This document shows, piece after piece, positions 36,601 to 49,309 of a DNA stretch of 64,000 bases. The notes under the pieces are model-generated. The model was not told the origin of the DNA. It did not search any database and worked only from the letters and a program-made list of their open reading frames with translations. This stretch comes from Caecitellus pseudoparvulus. Its lineage: Eukaryota; Bigyra: Bicosoecida. Where the stretch lies: contig CBFFRQ010000094.1 of the NCBI GenBank assembly GCA_965644315.1, forward strand, positions 1-64,000, in the 5' to 3' direction. Position 1 is the first letter of the stretch. Each line of letters begins with the position of its first letter. Made by a program: the position numbers and the translations under genes.

Positions 36601-39600
36601 TGGGCAGGGGCCTGGTCCGGGACGGGGCCCCGTTCTCACCGCGTCGGACCACGCTGCGTGGCTGGCAGCAGAGAGCTGCCTGTGGCTGGACTTGGCGTTT
36701 GCAGTGGGCCGGGCGCGGGAAGGCGCTCAAGTTTCCGAGAGCTTGCTGCAAGGGCTGCTGCAGGCGCTGACGTCGCCGGCGCTGCACTCCCCCACCGGCC
36801 CGCCTGGGGATGTCCCCGCCCACCACAGTGGCAGTGCCAGCAAGGCCCACCCCCTGCTGAGTCCACGAGTGCGCCTGCTGGGACTGCGCTTGCTGGAGCT
36901 GTGTCTGCCGCACGTGCCGCCCAGCGCCGTGGGCGACGCAGTGCCGGGCTTGCTGGGCCTCGCCCGAAGCGTGTCTGAGCTGTGCCTGACCCAGGCCGGC
37001 GCCTGGCCCTGCTATGAAGTGCGTGGCAGCGGGGGCTCCTCCACCGCCTGGCTGTGGCGTGCAGTGCAGGGCGCCCTGCAGGGCCTGGTCGCGACCTGTG
37101 GTCGCTCGTGGGCCATGACAGCGCCCCAGCACATGCTCACGGCAGTGCCTGCCACGGCTCCTCCCGTGCAGCCCTTCCCGGCAGTGCCCCCACCGACGCC
37201 CATGCCAGCCTCTGGCATCGCCAGTGGCTCCGCCAGCAACAGTGTCGCCATCGCCCTCAGCTCACACGCCGGCATCACTGCTGCGCAGAACATCCTGGAG
37301 GCGCTGGCCAAGGCCAGCCCTGTCTCCGGATCTGGCGGCGGCAGTGGCAGCGGTGGCAGTGCTCGGGAAGCCTTGTTGCGCCGCCTGCCGTTCGGCTCCG
37401 GAGCAGACGGCATGCTGGGCGACCTGCTCCGGCGAGTGATTGGGCGGGAAGGAGGCTCCTCGCCCACCGGCGCTCGAGAGGAGAGTGCCCAGGCGGGGGG
37501 CATGCTGGGGCTGCGGGAGTCCCTCGCGTATTACGCCACATCCTGGGGCATCCCGTCCGATGCCCCCCTCAACCTCCCCCTCTTCACAGAGCATGTGCCT
37601 GGCGGCAGTGTCAGCTGCGCCCTCACCCTGGTGCTGCGGCTGACGGCCGGGGAGGGAGGGGCGCCTCCCGTCCCGTGCATTTGCCCAGCAGTTGTCTGGA
37701 CTGCACAGTCGTCCACCATGACGCCCCTCCTGGTGTCCTTGCAACACAAGCTGGGCGTCACACACACCCCGGCAGTGCACTCGTTGCTGACCACTGCCGA
37801 GCCAGTGGCACCCCTAGCCGCCGTGGTGCTGGATGCACAGCAGGCGGGCAGACGCGTTCACAGGCTGCATGTGCCTGGCGCACGCACCAGCAGCCAGCCA
37901 GCTGCCATCCTTCGCTGTGACGCCCTCCCAGTGGCCCGTGCCCTGCTGGGCATGGATGGCGCGGCTGAGATGCCCTTGCGGACAGTGTGGCAAGTGCGTG
38001 AGGTGGGCCAGCTGGCAGGGGGCTTCAGCGCGCTCAAGACGCTCCTGCCGACCCCCCTTCCCTCCGGCACGTACTTGGCTTCCCCCACTGGCACCCAAGG
38101 CGGAAAGTCAGCGGCACAGGGCGGCAGGGGTGGTGGCAGTGCCCGGGCCAGACCCAGTGCCCGCCCAGCCCACGACCGCGTCGCCGCTGCAACGCAGACA
38201 GAGCTTCGCCGCATTCTCATCGCCCGCCTGGCTCGTGAGTACCCAGATGTGGCGGGCAGTGGGGGGGACGAGGGCGGCGCTGGGCACAGCGCACCCCCCG
38301 AGGCAACCCAGCTCAACCCCCAAGCTGCCATGCTCGCTCGCATGCTGGGCATCCCGCCCGCCCTGGCCAGCCGCCTGCAGCCTGCTGCAGGGGGTGCCCG
38401 TGGCAGCGGCTTCCCCGGCTCTTCCTTGCTGGGCGCACTGCATGGGCCCGAGTCCCGGCTCCTGGCAGCCATGACGGGGGCGCCACCCCCTGCGCAGCCA
38501 CAAGGCGCCCCCCACAGCACGCCAGGGAGCACCTCCGGCGGCACAGTCGACTTGGACCGCGCGGACGCCCTGGCAGAGCTGGCTCAGGACGAGTTCACCC
38601 TGGACGGTGGCACGGCGTCCCCCTCCCGTAGCACGCACAGCGGTGGCAGCGAGGAGCCGAGCAGCCGGTCGCTGCTGCCCGGCAGTCGCCCCAACGCCCC
38701 ACACTCCGTCATCCTGCGCATCCCCATGACAGGCAGCCGGCGCCACCAGCTGGACGCGCTGGCAGCCCTCGCGACACGGGCCCTGAAGAGCTCAGACTTC
38801 CCCAGCACTGCCCTGGACACCCTGCGCGTGTCTCTTGGGCGGCAGCTGCAGGCATCTGTGGATGCCGGCAAGGACGTCGCGACTGCGGTGGTGGCCAGCG
38901 GGCCACTCGCCCTCTGCCACAGCATTGCCGTGGAGCTGGCCCGCACGGGGCTGCTGGCAGACCTGCAGCCCATGGCCTCCGTCGCCCCGCCGTCAGCCGC
39001 CCTGGCCCTCAACGAGCCGGGCGCAGATGCCGCCGCAGCTGTGCGCTTGGTGCCGTGGGGCGACGGGGGGCATGCGCTGGAGGAGCTGGGGGCGGTGGCA
39101 GACATCCTAGCTGCCCTGTCTCACGCCACAGCGTGGGAAGAGCAGGGCATCTCCGACGTGGTGCTGGGGCAGGCCGAGGCGGGCGTGCCCAGCGCCTTGG
39201 CATGCCTTGGCGGACACCCCAGTGTCCTGGGCGCCTTGCGGGCAAACCAGGTCGTGCGCCTGCTGCCCACCACCATGACCCTGGACCCAGACACGGCGCA
39301 CGCCATGCCTGCAGGTGGTCGGGTGGAGCCCGAGGTGTGGCTGGACAACCCCCGCAATATGCGTGTGTGGAGGAGGGGGGTGGACGCCGGCGAGGACAGC
39401 CTGGGGCTGACGCATGCGCTCGGTGGAGCTCTGGTGCGCCTGGTGCGTCGGCTGCCTTCCGGGGGCATCTTGGTGGCAGTGGAGCGCAGCACTGCCCCCG
39501 CCACACACGGTGTCGTACTGGAGGTGGCGCAGCGGCACCTGGCCCCAGTGCCCAGCCCCGCTGCACGGCACATGCAGGGGTTGTCCGTGAGCGGGGTGGG

Positions 39601-42600
39601 AAGCGTGCCCAGCCCCACACTGCAGCACATGTCGTGTGTACGCCTGGGCAGCGCAGGTCGCGTCTCTTCAGCTCTGCACACAGCCATCGCGGCCGTGGAG
39701 AGCGGGCGGCCTGCACGGCTGCTGCCTGGCGCATTCGCCCTTGCCACCCTCCTCGTAGGGGGTGCCGTGCAACCAGCACACCTGACAGAGGCCATGGCAG
39801 GCGCACCTGCTCTGCACAGTGCGCTGCGGGCTCTCGCAACACTGCCTGCGCCGTCGTGGGCCAGCGCGCTGCCGCCCACGTCAGGCCAAGCCTCGGCCGC
39901 ACTCGCAGCGGCAGCGTCCTGGCAAGCCTTGCAGGTGTGGCGTGACGGGGGCGGTGAGGGAGGCACCTCGCCCAGTCTGCAGCCTCTCACACCCAGTGCA
40001 GAGGCTGCCGCAACGGCTGCCTTGACCGACCTGCCCCTGGCACTGGACCCCACTTGCCTGTGCCACTCTGTGCAGTTGCTGCCACCCGAGGCAGCAACTG
40101 CATCGAGCGGACTGCCAACGTGGCCGCCAAGCACCCCCCGCACTTCCCCTGCTGTGCGCTTTTGCGGGTTCCAACCCGTGAAGGTCGACCCACGGCGGGG
40201 CGAGCGTGCGCCTCACAGGGTGAGCGACGACTTCGTGTTCCGCACTGCCAAGCCGTGGCCCATGTCTGGCCCTGTATGGGGGCACCGCCGCTTCCTGTAC
40301 TTCGAAGTTGGCGTGACCCACGCTGAGCGGGGCACTGAGGCCCCCGCACCCCAGGTCATGGCAGGCCTGTGGGTGAACACGCCCGGCGGGGTAGGTGCGG
40401 GGGACACTGGGTGCACCTGGGGCCCTGGGTGCATTGCGTACAGCGGCAGTGATGGGCGCTTGGCCCGGTGGCGTGCCGTGGTGCCAGACAGCCTCCTGAC
40501 CCCCACCGCCGAGGCTGGGCCCAGTGTCACCCACACGACGTCTCCATGCCTTGGCCCCGCCGCTGCCCCAGGCGCACCCACCACTGACTCCACGCCCTCT
40601 GCCATACCAGAGCAGACTGCGCCACCCACAACCGTGGGAGGCATCGCCTTCGAAGTGGGTGCGATGGTGGATGTGAAGGACTTGCACTCCGAGCCCACCT
40701 GGCGCCCCGGCATCATCCAGGCCGTGCAGGGCGACGACGTGAAGGTGCACTACCTGGGCTGGGACGCGTCGTGGGACGAGACGCTGCCACGTTCCTCAGA
40801 GCGCCTGGCGCCCCCGGGCTCCCACTCCCGTGGTGCGACGCCCACGGGATACATGCAGCGCCTGCCGTACGGCTCCGTGTGGGGGCAGCGGGGGGACACA
40901 GTGGGCGTCCTTCTGGACCGCGCCACTGCCACGCTGGCCTTCACCCTGAATGGCGTGTACCAAGGCGTGGCTGCGCGGGGCGTGCGGGGCCGCTTCCACC
41001 CCGCCTTCTCCACCACAAACCCCTCCGCCACGCTGTGCCTCAACACGGGCGGGCTGCCATTTGTGTGGCCAGACGCCCCGCCACCGCTGGGAGAGCAGCC
41101 CACCCCCTCAGCGCACGCGGAAGCCCTGGCTGCACTGCCGCAGCCCGAGCCCGAGGATGAAGCATTTGAGGCTGCAGAAGCGGCCGCTCACGCTGCTTTG
41201 CTGGCGTCAGCTGAGGAGGCAGAAGCTCAGGCCCAAGCAGCGGCCCAGGCTGCCCGTTCCCGCCCTGTCGCATACCCACACGCTGAGCGCCGTAATACGG
41301 CCATGGAGCTGAAGGAGATGATGCCGCCTGAGCTGCGCGTGGAGCTCGTCATGCGGGTCCTGGCGTCCGCCCACGATTCACGGGAGCAGGCCGCAGAGTT
41401 CCTGCTCATGCGGGGAGGCAGCATGCTGGGGGCGACAGCACAGGCCGACGCCCTGGCTGACGAAGAGGCGCAGCGCTACAAGAACTGCACCTTCCTGGAG
41501 GCCAGCTACACCAACAGCGCCCGCACAAGCCACCTGCTGCCACACACACTGTCAGGGTTCGGCGGCGTGCCTCCCCCGGCACCCGGCATGGCCCTGCCAG
41601 TGGTGGCTGCCGAGCCGCTGCAGGCCGACGAGCCGCTCGTGAACGCGGAGGAGGTGGCCGGCAAGTGGGCACTGGTGCACCGTGGGGCGTGCACGTTTGT
41701 GACGAAGATGCGGCACGCCCAGGCTGCCGGCGCAGCGGGCGTGATCCTGGTGAACTCTGAGGGCTCAGAGCCCTTCATCGCCAACGCGGGGACGGAGAAC
41801 GTGGCAAACCTCACCATCCCTATGTTGCTCGTCAGCCACGCCAAGGGCACTGCCCTGCAGGCGGATGCAGAGGGCGACTCGGGGTTGGTGGTCACGGCCC
41901 GAGTCGGCCTGCGGCCGCCCCCCCCCGGCGCCACCAGCTCGGTCCGTGCAGAGCCTGTGGCCGACACAGGCGCAGCGGCGCCAGGCAGTGCTGAGGACAG
42001 TCCCAGTGGGACTGCCGAGTCAGCGTCGCCGCCGCCCAGCAAGGCCGCGCCGCTGGCCCTGGAAGAGTGCATTCACCACACCGGCTACGGCTGTGGTCCT
42101 GAAGGGCCCCTGGTGCTGGGCAGTGTGGCATCCCGGGAGGCGGCAGACGCCTGCCTTGGGCGGGAACCGGGGCAAGTCGGCCCGCACTGGACGCCATCTG
42201 CAGACGCAGTGGTGCACCCACAGGCGCCAGTGGGTGCTCTCTCCCGCTACGCTGCCTCCTTGTTAGATGCAGATGCAGTGTTGGCGGGCCAGGGAGCAGG
42301 TGTGCCTGCAGCAGACGGGGGCACCGCTGGCTTGCAAGTGGGTGACGCAGGCACAGCGGCAGGGCCAGGGCGCGCCGGTGCTGCCTCTGAGCAGTCTGCC
42401 GTGGACGCCTGGTTGGCGAATGTGCAGAACCAGATGGCCAGGCGGCGTGTGCCAGGGGGCATGGTGACGATGGTCACGGGCATGCTGCGCGAGGGAGGCG
42501 AGAACCAGATGGCCATGGCACGCAGCATGCTGGCAGACATCGGCATCACGCTGCCGCCCCGCCCTGAGACAGAGACTGCCCAGGCAGCCGGTGCCGGGCG

Positions 42601-45600
42601 GTCTCCCCGCCTGGGGCCGTCACCCCTGGCAGGCCCCGCCCTCCTGCCCTCCCTCTCTCGCATTCCCTCTGTGGACTCCCCAGTCATGTCCCCACGCATG
42701 ACACCCCAACTGGCTGGGCGCACCAGCTCACAGGGCGCAGAAGCCCCGGAGCTCACCCGTGGGCAGTCCCACGACGCCAGCGGCGGGGATGGCATGGCAG
42801 GCGGCCTGGACTCGGTGGTGTACGGGCGCACTTCCTCCGCCAACCCCAGTGCTGGCCTGGACATAAGCAAAGCCTTCCCCGGGCAAGCTGTCATGCTCAG
42901 CGTGTGCAGTGATGCTGCTGCACTGGGGCGACTGGCAGCCCACCTGAGGCGACTGCTGGCTCAGGAGCGCTTCCCGCAGGCCCAGGCCCGCGACAAGCCT
43001 GACGCTCTGGCAGAAGGCATGCGTGTGCGGGCACGGTGGTTCGGGGGTGGCTGGTACGACGGCGTCATCGCCAGTGTCGTGCCGGCGACGCCCGCCTCCA
43101 CTCCAGCCGGCGCAGATGCAGCTCACGGTTTCCTGTACGACGTGGACTTTGACGACGGCGACGCAGAGGCGAACATTCCCATCGACCGCATTCGCATTCG
43201 CCCTGCCGGCACGCAGGCCTGGCTCCCCGCAGCATCAGCTGTGAAGGCCAGCAAACAAGGTGCCACGGGCGTGGTGGTGGCACCGCTGGATCCGGTGAAG
43301 GCTCTGGCGGCTGCGGCACCCAGCCACTCCTTGACAGCTCAACTGCAGGCTCTTGAACCAGGACACATGCCCAGCTGGAGTGTGGGCCTGCAGCGATTTG
43401 TGGGCACGTCTGGGACGGTGCTTGAGACGAAACAGAGCCATGCCGCCGTGCGGGTGCTGTTCACAGACCCTGGCGGCGAGGCGGTGGCCATGTGGGTCCC
43501 TGCCACCCTCTTAACTGCCCTCCCTCAGCCACACGTCGTGAACGCGCTGGGCAACGCGCACAAAGCCAGCCCCCGCTTCGCTCTGGAGGCCGCTGCAGCC
43601 GGCGCGGCAAGCGCGGTGGGGCGCATGCTCCTCCTCTCCCTCCCAGCGCCCACCCACCAGGAGACCCAAGACTCTGCCACTTCTGTGGCTGCCGCAGCGT
43701 TCTCAGGGGTGGGGTGGCACGGCGCCGTCCACCGCAGGGTGGCAGGGGGAATTCTACAGCAGGTGCTGCCCAGTGTGGTGCGCGCCGCTGCAGCTGACCC
43801 GGCCTGGCTCCCCGCCATGCTCCGCGACTGCACAGACGAAATGGTGGCAGGCACACAGCAGCACTGCATCTCTGCACCCAAGGGTGACAGCTCTGCCGGC
43901 GCCCTGCGGTGTGGACCTGCCTCCTCGCCACTTGCCGGCTGGTTCGTGCACTTCGGAGTGCGTGGCGTGACGGGGAGCTCCACCGACGTCCCCACTGCCC
44001 TGGCGGCATTGCTGCCGGAAGGGGCCGCGATTGTGATCGAGAGCGATGACACCGTGCATCACGCTGGTGGCCGGGTGGCAGATGTCCTGCCCCACCTCGC
44101 GTCGGCCCAAGGGTGGGTCCCAGACGGACAGGCCGGCAGCCAAGCCCTGCGGTCCATGGGGCTGCGCGGGGGAGGCACGGCGGGGCCGGGTGCACGCGAC
44201 GCCACGCACGCTGGTGTTTTGGACACCTGTGCTAGCATCGTGCTGCGTGGGCGGGTCGTGACAGTGCAGGTGCGGCTGGCTGACGGCAGCCCCGCTGACG
44301 ACGCTTCAGGAGGTGACGCCAAGGGCAGCTTGATCGCTGCGGCCGTGCCAATTCCCACAGCGCTGCCGTTTGTGCTGGCGGCTGTGCACAGGCTGGCAGC
44401 TGACACGCACGGGGTAGACTGCGCGCAAGCCGCCTTGAACCTGGCCGTGGAGCTGCTCGCATCGGCAGCCAAGCCTGGCATGCCTGGTGACATCGCTGCG
44501 GACTTTGTAGATGGTGCAGCTGCTTTGCTGCACGCAGCTGCACCTGTAGCCGCCCTGGAGGCCCCAGGCTTAGCACACGCCGTGCACGGGCTGTTCCCCA
44601 TGGCTGCCAGTGCCATGCAGGCACATGGCACACAAGTGGCGCTGCCCCTGAAGCTGACCTCCGATAGCGCAGAGCTCACCAGCTCGCTGGACGACCTGCA
44701 CGCACACGTGCGCATCCTGAAGAATGCCGCCTGGCTGACGACTGTCCCGCGTTTCGCCCAGGCGGTGTTCCGCAGCGTGCAGGCTCTGGAACCTGTGCTG
44801 GCGCAGCCACATCCAAGTGCTGTGCATGGGTTGCTGGCCACAACCCAGGCCCTCGTGCGGGGGGCTGGGCAGGTGCTAGGCTGGTTGGGGGGGAGCAGCG
44901 GTGTCGGGGAGGCCCCTGCTTGGCTGCTGCGCACTGCTTGGACGTCCGCCCACGACACATGGCACCGAGTTGTGACGGCGATGGGCCCTGAAGCGGCCGC
45001 GAAACTGTCCCGTCCGACACCGTCTGCAGCGGCAGATGTCGAGGTTGGTGATGCAGCCCCAGGCAGGGGAGTGCGCGAGGTTGGCACCCCAACTGTGCAG
45101 GCTGGCCAACCCCAGCCGTCGCCCTCCTCTGACAACTTGCAGGCAGCTGCCAAGGCCCTGTTCAGTGACTGGCCTGCAGAGGCAGATGCAGCCCTGCTTC
45201 AGTGGGCTGCTTCCCGGAGTGCCAGCAAGCGCACTGCCAGTGCTGGAGGCTCAGCGGCAAGTGGCGACGGCGCAGCAACATCGCCGGGTACGGACGAACT
45301 GCCAGGCTTGGTCCTGCCGTTCAGCGTGTTCACAGGCCTGGCCGAGGCGCCAGCCGGCCTTCCTACGGCCTCTGCGGCGGTCCTACATGCAAGGTACGCC
45401 CTGCTGTCCACTGCTACTGCTGTTGTCTTCGCAACTGTGCCGCTGGTGGTGCCGGACAAAAATTGCGCCTGGTGGACACCCGCCAAGCAGTTGACCTCCG
45501 CCCTTGCTCGCCTGGTGCCAGGCACACTCAGTGTGTGGCTCCAGAAGGCACTTCGCGACACAGCTTGTTCCACAGGAAGCGTGCGCCCCCGTGTGACCCT

Positions 45601-46870
45601 GAACCGTTTCAAGACGTCAAGTGGCGACGGCAGTGCAGGGGACATCTGGCAGCAGCTTGTGACAGGCCTGCTGAAGTGTGCACCCTCACCAGCCCAGCTC
45701 CGGCAGGTGCGTGAGGCACCTCATCTGGGCTTCGAGGTGAAGCTCACCAGTGAGCGCGTCGTGGGGGACTTGGGCCCATACCGCGAGATTCTGGACGATG
45801 TAGGGCGGGAAGTGGGGCCAGCTTCTGCTGGCGGCACGGGCGCCAGCGGGTGGTTCATGCCCACACCCAACGCCTCCGGTGCATACGGTGAGTTCAGGGA
45901 CTGCGTCATGCCTGGGCCTGGCTGCATTTTGGCTGGGCGCCTGCCTGAAGTGTGGGCTTCCAAGGCGCCCAGCGACGCCACCGGAGCGGCACTTCTCGCA
46001 GGCCTTGGAAGCCTCCTAGGAGTGGCTGTGCGCACAGGCTGCCAGGTTCCTATCCCGCTTCCCCCTGCCATCTGGCAGGTGCTTAGCGGCGGCTCCTTCT
46101 CTGGCATGCACTCCCTGTCGGGCATGCATGCGTACTTGGTGGACTCTGTCCTGCACCCACTCAGCGAAGCCGCCCCAGCTGGGCTCGATGCCGCAGGCAG
46201 TGCATCTGACGCCTTTGCGGCAACGTTTGGGGACGATCTTCCCCTGGAAGTCGACATATTCGGCACTGGACTGAGCGCGCGCTTCCTTTCTCGAGACGTT
46301 GCTGCCCCCGAAGTCCTTTCAGCTGAGCTGGCAGGCCCGTATGCGTTCTGGGTGCAGGGCGTGCATTTTGCCGCACTGCATGCTGGAACGCAGGCACTGA
46401 GGGCCGGCTTGCACTCCATCCTTCCGAAGGGTGTCACAGTGTGGAGCGCAGCCTCAGGGTTGTCCGTGGCTGTGGCAGGCAGTCCTGACGTGGACGTGGA
46501 CATGCTGGCGAGGCACACCCAGTATGCTGGGGGGGCGACTGCAACATCTCCCCACATCAAAGCTTTCTGGCGCGTGTTGAGGGAGGATTTCACCCCCGAG
46601 CAGCGCCGGCGGTTTGTTAAGTTTGCGTGGGGGCAGAGCCGGCTGCCGCCCAGCGATGCTGCGTGGGAGGCTGGCGGCTTGCGACTGCTGATCAAGTCGC
46701 CAGCGTCAGCTTCAAGGGCCAGGGGGCGCAACATTGATGGGCGCCTGCCACGCGCGGACACATGCTTTTTCAACGTGGAGCTGCCCCCGTACTCCAGCTA
46801 CGAAGTCATGCGGCGCCAGCTGAACGTTGTGGTCAGCTTGGATGCCGGACTCGATGGTGACGTCGTGTGA
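30675..46870 (+). CDS. Giant HECT E3 ubiquitin ligase with Tudor-like, SPRY and PA domains
   Basis: The gene model is join(30675..30872, 30947..31092, 31165..46870), about 5,349 aa; introns of 74 and 72 bp (GTGCGT, GTGAGT; phases 0 and 2) are followed by one 15.7-kb exon. Domains by position: Tudor-like 1 (about 549-608, WAGDRYYKGTVVKFD, YDDGDQRWYS); a TPR-like segment (about 846-947); SPRY (about 3107-3414) interrupted by a second Tudor/chromo-like module (3275-3329, VKVHYLGWDASWDE); a probable UBA (about 3494-3540); a PA domain (about 3607-3687, VHRGACTFVTKMRHAQ); Tudor-like 3 (about 4064-4127, FLYDVDFDDGDAE); and a C-terminal HECT domain (about 4890-5349). The HECT cysteine is Cys5315 in ADTCFFNVELPPYSS, 35 residues from the end as is typical. 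It forms a ubiquitin thioester and transfers it to substrates. It may relate to large HERC/HECTD proteins, but the exact orthologue is unclear. Confidence 0.88.
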
Positions 46871-46921
46871 GCGCCTCCCGAGGCTTGAACATGGGTAGCG
46901 TGGGGAAGCCAGGGTGGCACC

Positions 46922-49063
46922 CTACCATGTCTCGTATGATGGCGTGGGTGGGGACCTGGTGAGTTGGATCAACTTTCTCATGTAGGGGTTGGTGACCAGC
47001 ACCTGGAAGCGAGGCGGGGGGGGAAGCATAAAGGCTTGCAATGGTGCAGGGTCGAAGGCGAATTGCGCTGCAGCCCCTTTCCACGCCAGGCGCTGGACGA
47101 TTTCCATGGCACGCCGCCGAGATGCGAGGAACGGCTTGAGTCTTGAGGTGTTGGCTGCGTGTGCCCGCCGCATGTCCACACCTTCCCGGCGCCGGTACAT
47201 GATGTCCCGCCTGCCAATGCACTTGACAAGGCTGACTGGGCATGGCACTGCGTACCGGTGCATGATTTTGGCTGGGACGGTGCCATGCATGGCTGCTGCG
47301 GAGGTAGGAGAGAGAACAAGGAGCTTGCGCATGAGGCCGGACCTGTGCTCTTCCTCGGGGCGTGCCAGCCCCTTTGCCACGCGACTCAGCAGCTGAGATT
47401 CCTCCCTCTGCCACAAGAGGGTCATGAGCTCCACCTCTGCTTCCACACGAGAGCAGGCATTTCTCCAGAACGTCGAAATGCGCCGGACAGCGCCGACGTA
47501 CACTGTGAAACGCCGCGCGAGCAGCGTGCAGGGGCTAATTCGGCGCACAACATGAAGGAACGCCTGCATGATCAACGCAGCCTTGCGCCGTTTGCGGTCT
47601 CGTCGGCTGCGAACCCATTGTGCCACGCTCGTGTAGACAAGCAGGTGGGCACGTGCCCTGCGTGTTGACCGCATCGCCGCGAATCTGCTTCGCAGCCAGC
47701 GCCCGATGCGCCGGCTGGCTCTCTGCCGCTTCACAAGTTCTACAGCAGCCTTCCGCCCCGCGAGCAACGCATGTTCCCAATGCTGCGCGAGGGAGAGCAT
47801 GTACAAGCACCGCGCCCATGCGAGCTGTCGGTCATGCAGCTCACGAGCTCGCACACGACGCGCATGCTTGGCCAGGCTTGCAAGTGCCCGCTGCCGGTGC
47901 TCAAGCTCTTTAGCCTGCCTGCGCTGTGCAGCATGCTTCGCTCGCTGTGATCGTCGCTTCTTTAGTGCGATCAGTCTGGAAGCCCGTCTTTTGAGAAGGT
48001 CGCTCTCAATTCCTCTTCCCGGCCGCGTTGCAGTGCCGTGCGCCGCGACATGCCGTCCGCCGAGGCCCCCACCCAACGTCCGACCGGCGAGCGCCCCACG
48101 TTGACTTTTCGATGCCGATTTGACTTCGCAGCCTTGCTCCCCTAGCGTGCTATCGGTAGCCGAGTGCACCTCGCGCGGAACGCGCAGGGACCCGTTGGCA
48201 CGCCTCTCAACAGTGGCTTTCCCCATGGCTCTCTGATCTGCATGCCGCTTCTGCAGTCGAACAAGGTCTGCCCCCGTTTGCCTTCGCTGTGCTTTGGCCC
48301 TTGCCTCCTCAAGGAGCAGGGCTGCTTGGGTTGTTGCTGGAAGGCTTCGGCGCGAGTGCCGTGGCAGGGGCAGTCCACCTGTGACTTGATATGTAGCTGA
48401 ATCAAGTCGCGGTGCAGCTCCACTATCACTACTACTTGCAAGGTTCATGGCTATCTGCGCGAAGTTGTGCCGCCCCAGGCCTATATGCCCAAGATCCACT
48501 GTGCCGTCTGGTTCGCGCCGTGGAGGCCCCAGACTGTTGCCGAGCTCTGAAATGACGCCGTACTTTTGCAAGGCGCTGTCCCGGAGCAGAGATGCGCGCT
48601 TCATTTGCAGGGCATCGTCCCAGTAGGTTTCAATGGGAGGCGCCTTGCTTTGTGAACGCCCCCCTGCTTGCGGAGATGGGTTGGTAGTCTTCCGTGGAAG
48701 ACTGAATGCACTTCTTGCAGAGCCGGAGCGCTGGAAGTGGCTGCTCCTGCCGGTAGTTCCGCCACCTGACTTTCCATGGTGGACTGCTGGGGGTCTGGGA
48801 ATACGCACTGCAGGACGTGCTTCTGGGCTTGAACTGGAGAGCAGGGTGAGGTTTGCTGCCAAACTGCTGCTGGGCTCTGTGACAGTCTTGCCACGACTGG
48901 CTGACAGGACTGCCTTCCACAAAGGAGAAGATACTACTTCAGGTGAAATGCACTTTGCCGTGCGCTCAGCGTGGCGCGGTGGCATTCGCAGCTCGGGCAC
49001 CGCCAGCAGAGCGTAGGCATGTGCATGAAACGCCGAGTCAGCCCAATGCGAGGTCGTGTGCAT
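46922..49063 (-). CDS. Arg-rich coiled-coil protein with IQ-like helices
   Basis: This 713-aa single-exon protein is not assigned to a family. The N-terminal 340 residues are Ser/Pro/Arg rich with a possible conserved patch (WDDALQMKRASLLRDSAL, KYGVISELG). Residues about 350-560 form long arginine- and alanine-rich helices (SRLIALKKRRSQRAKHAAQR), including IQ-like stretches such as RKRRKAALIMQAFLHVVRR that could bind calmodulin-like proteins. The C-terminal 200 residues again look folded (FWRNACSRVEAEVELMTLLW, RRAMEIVQRLAWKG). Such architecture is common in flagellar or basal-body proteins, but that is only inference. It is convergent with the giant HECT gene (51 bp between stops). Confidence 0.7.
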   Translation of the reverse strand: MHTTSHWADSAFHAHAYALLAVPELRMPPRHAERTAKCISPEVVSSPLWKAVLSASRGKTVTEPSSSLAANLTLLSSSSPEARPAVRIPRPPAVHHGKSGGGTTGRSSHFQRSGSARSAFSLPRKTTNPSPQAGGRSQSKAPPIETYWDDALQMKRASLLRDSALQKYGVISELGNSLGPPRREPDGTVDLGHIGLGRHNFAQIAMNLASSSDSGAAPRLDSATYQVTGGLPLPRHSRRSLPATTQAALLLEEARAKAQRRQTGADLVRLQKRHADQRAMGKATVERRANGSLRVPREVHSATDSTLGEQGCEVKSASKSQRGALAGRTLGGGLGGRHVAAHGTATRPGRGIESDLLKRRASRLIALKKRRSQRAKHAAQRRQAKELEHRQRALASLAKHARRVRARELHDRQLAWARCLYMLSLAQHWEHALLAGRKAAVELVKRQRASRRIGRWLRSRFAAMRSTRRARAHLLVYTSVAQWVRSRRDRKRRKAALIMQAFLHVVRRISPCTLLARRFTVYVGAVRRISTFWRNACSRVEAEVELMTLLWQREESQLLSRVAKGLARPEEEHRSGLMRKLLVLSPTSAAAMHGTVPAKIMHRYAVPCPVSLVKCIGRRDIMYRRREGVDMRRAHAANTSRLKPFLASRRRAMEIVQRLAWKGAAAQFAFDPAPLQAFMLPPPPRFQVLVTNPYMRKLIQLTRSPPTPSYETW

Positions 49064-49309
49064 TCACCAGAATGAGGTGGTCATCACAGGCTGCGAGGCC
49101 TGAAAATAAAAAATAGCCACAATTGAAGTGCTGAGAGTCTGCTGTTGACAGGCAGGTGGGCCAAAGTAGCACGACACGCATCTTGCCCCCACCCAATGAG
49201 GCCTGGCTCTCCTTCCTGTCCCTCAAGTAGGCCTCTGCCAGGCACCAGGCATTGCCACCTGCCAGAATGACGGTGCATCACCGCCACAACGGCGCGAAAC
49301 CAACCACCA
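49064..49309. other. Short intergenic spacer
   Basis: This 246-bp spacer lies between two minus-strand genes: the 5' flank of the Arg-rich coiled-coil gene and the 3' flank of the RING-H2 gene. A TTATTTTTTA-like stretch near 49105 on the minus strand could be part of polyadenylation or promoter function. Nothing else was recognised. Confidence 0.35.
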
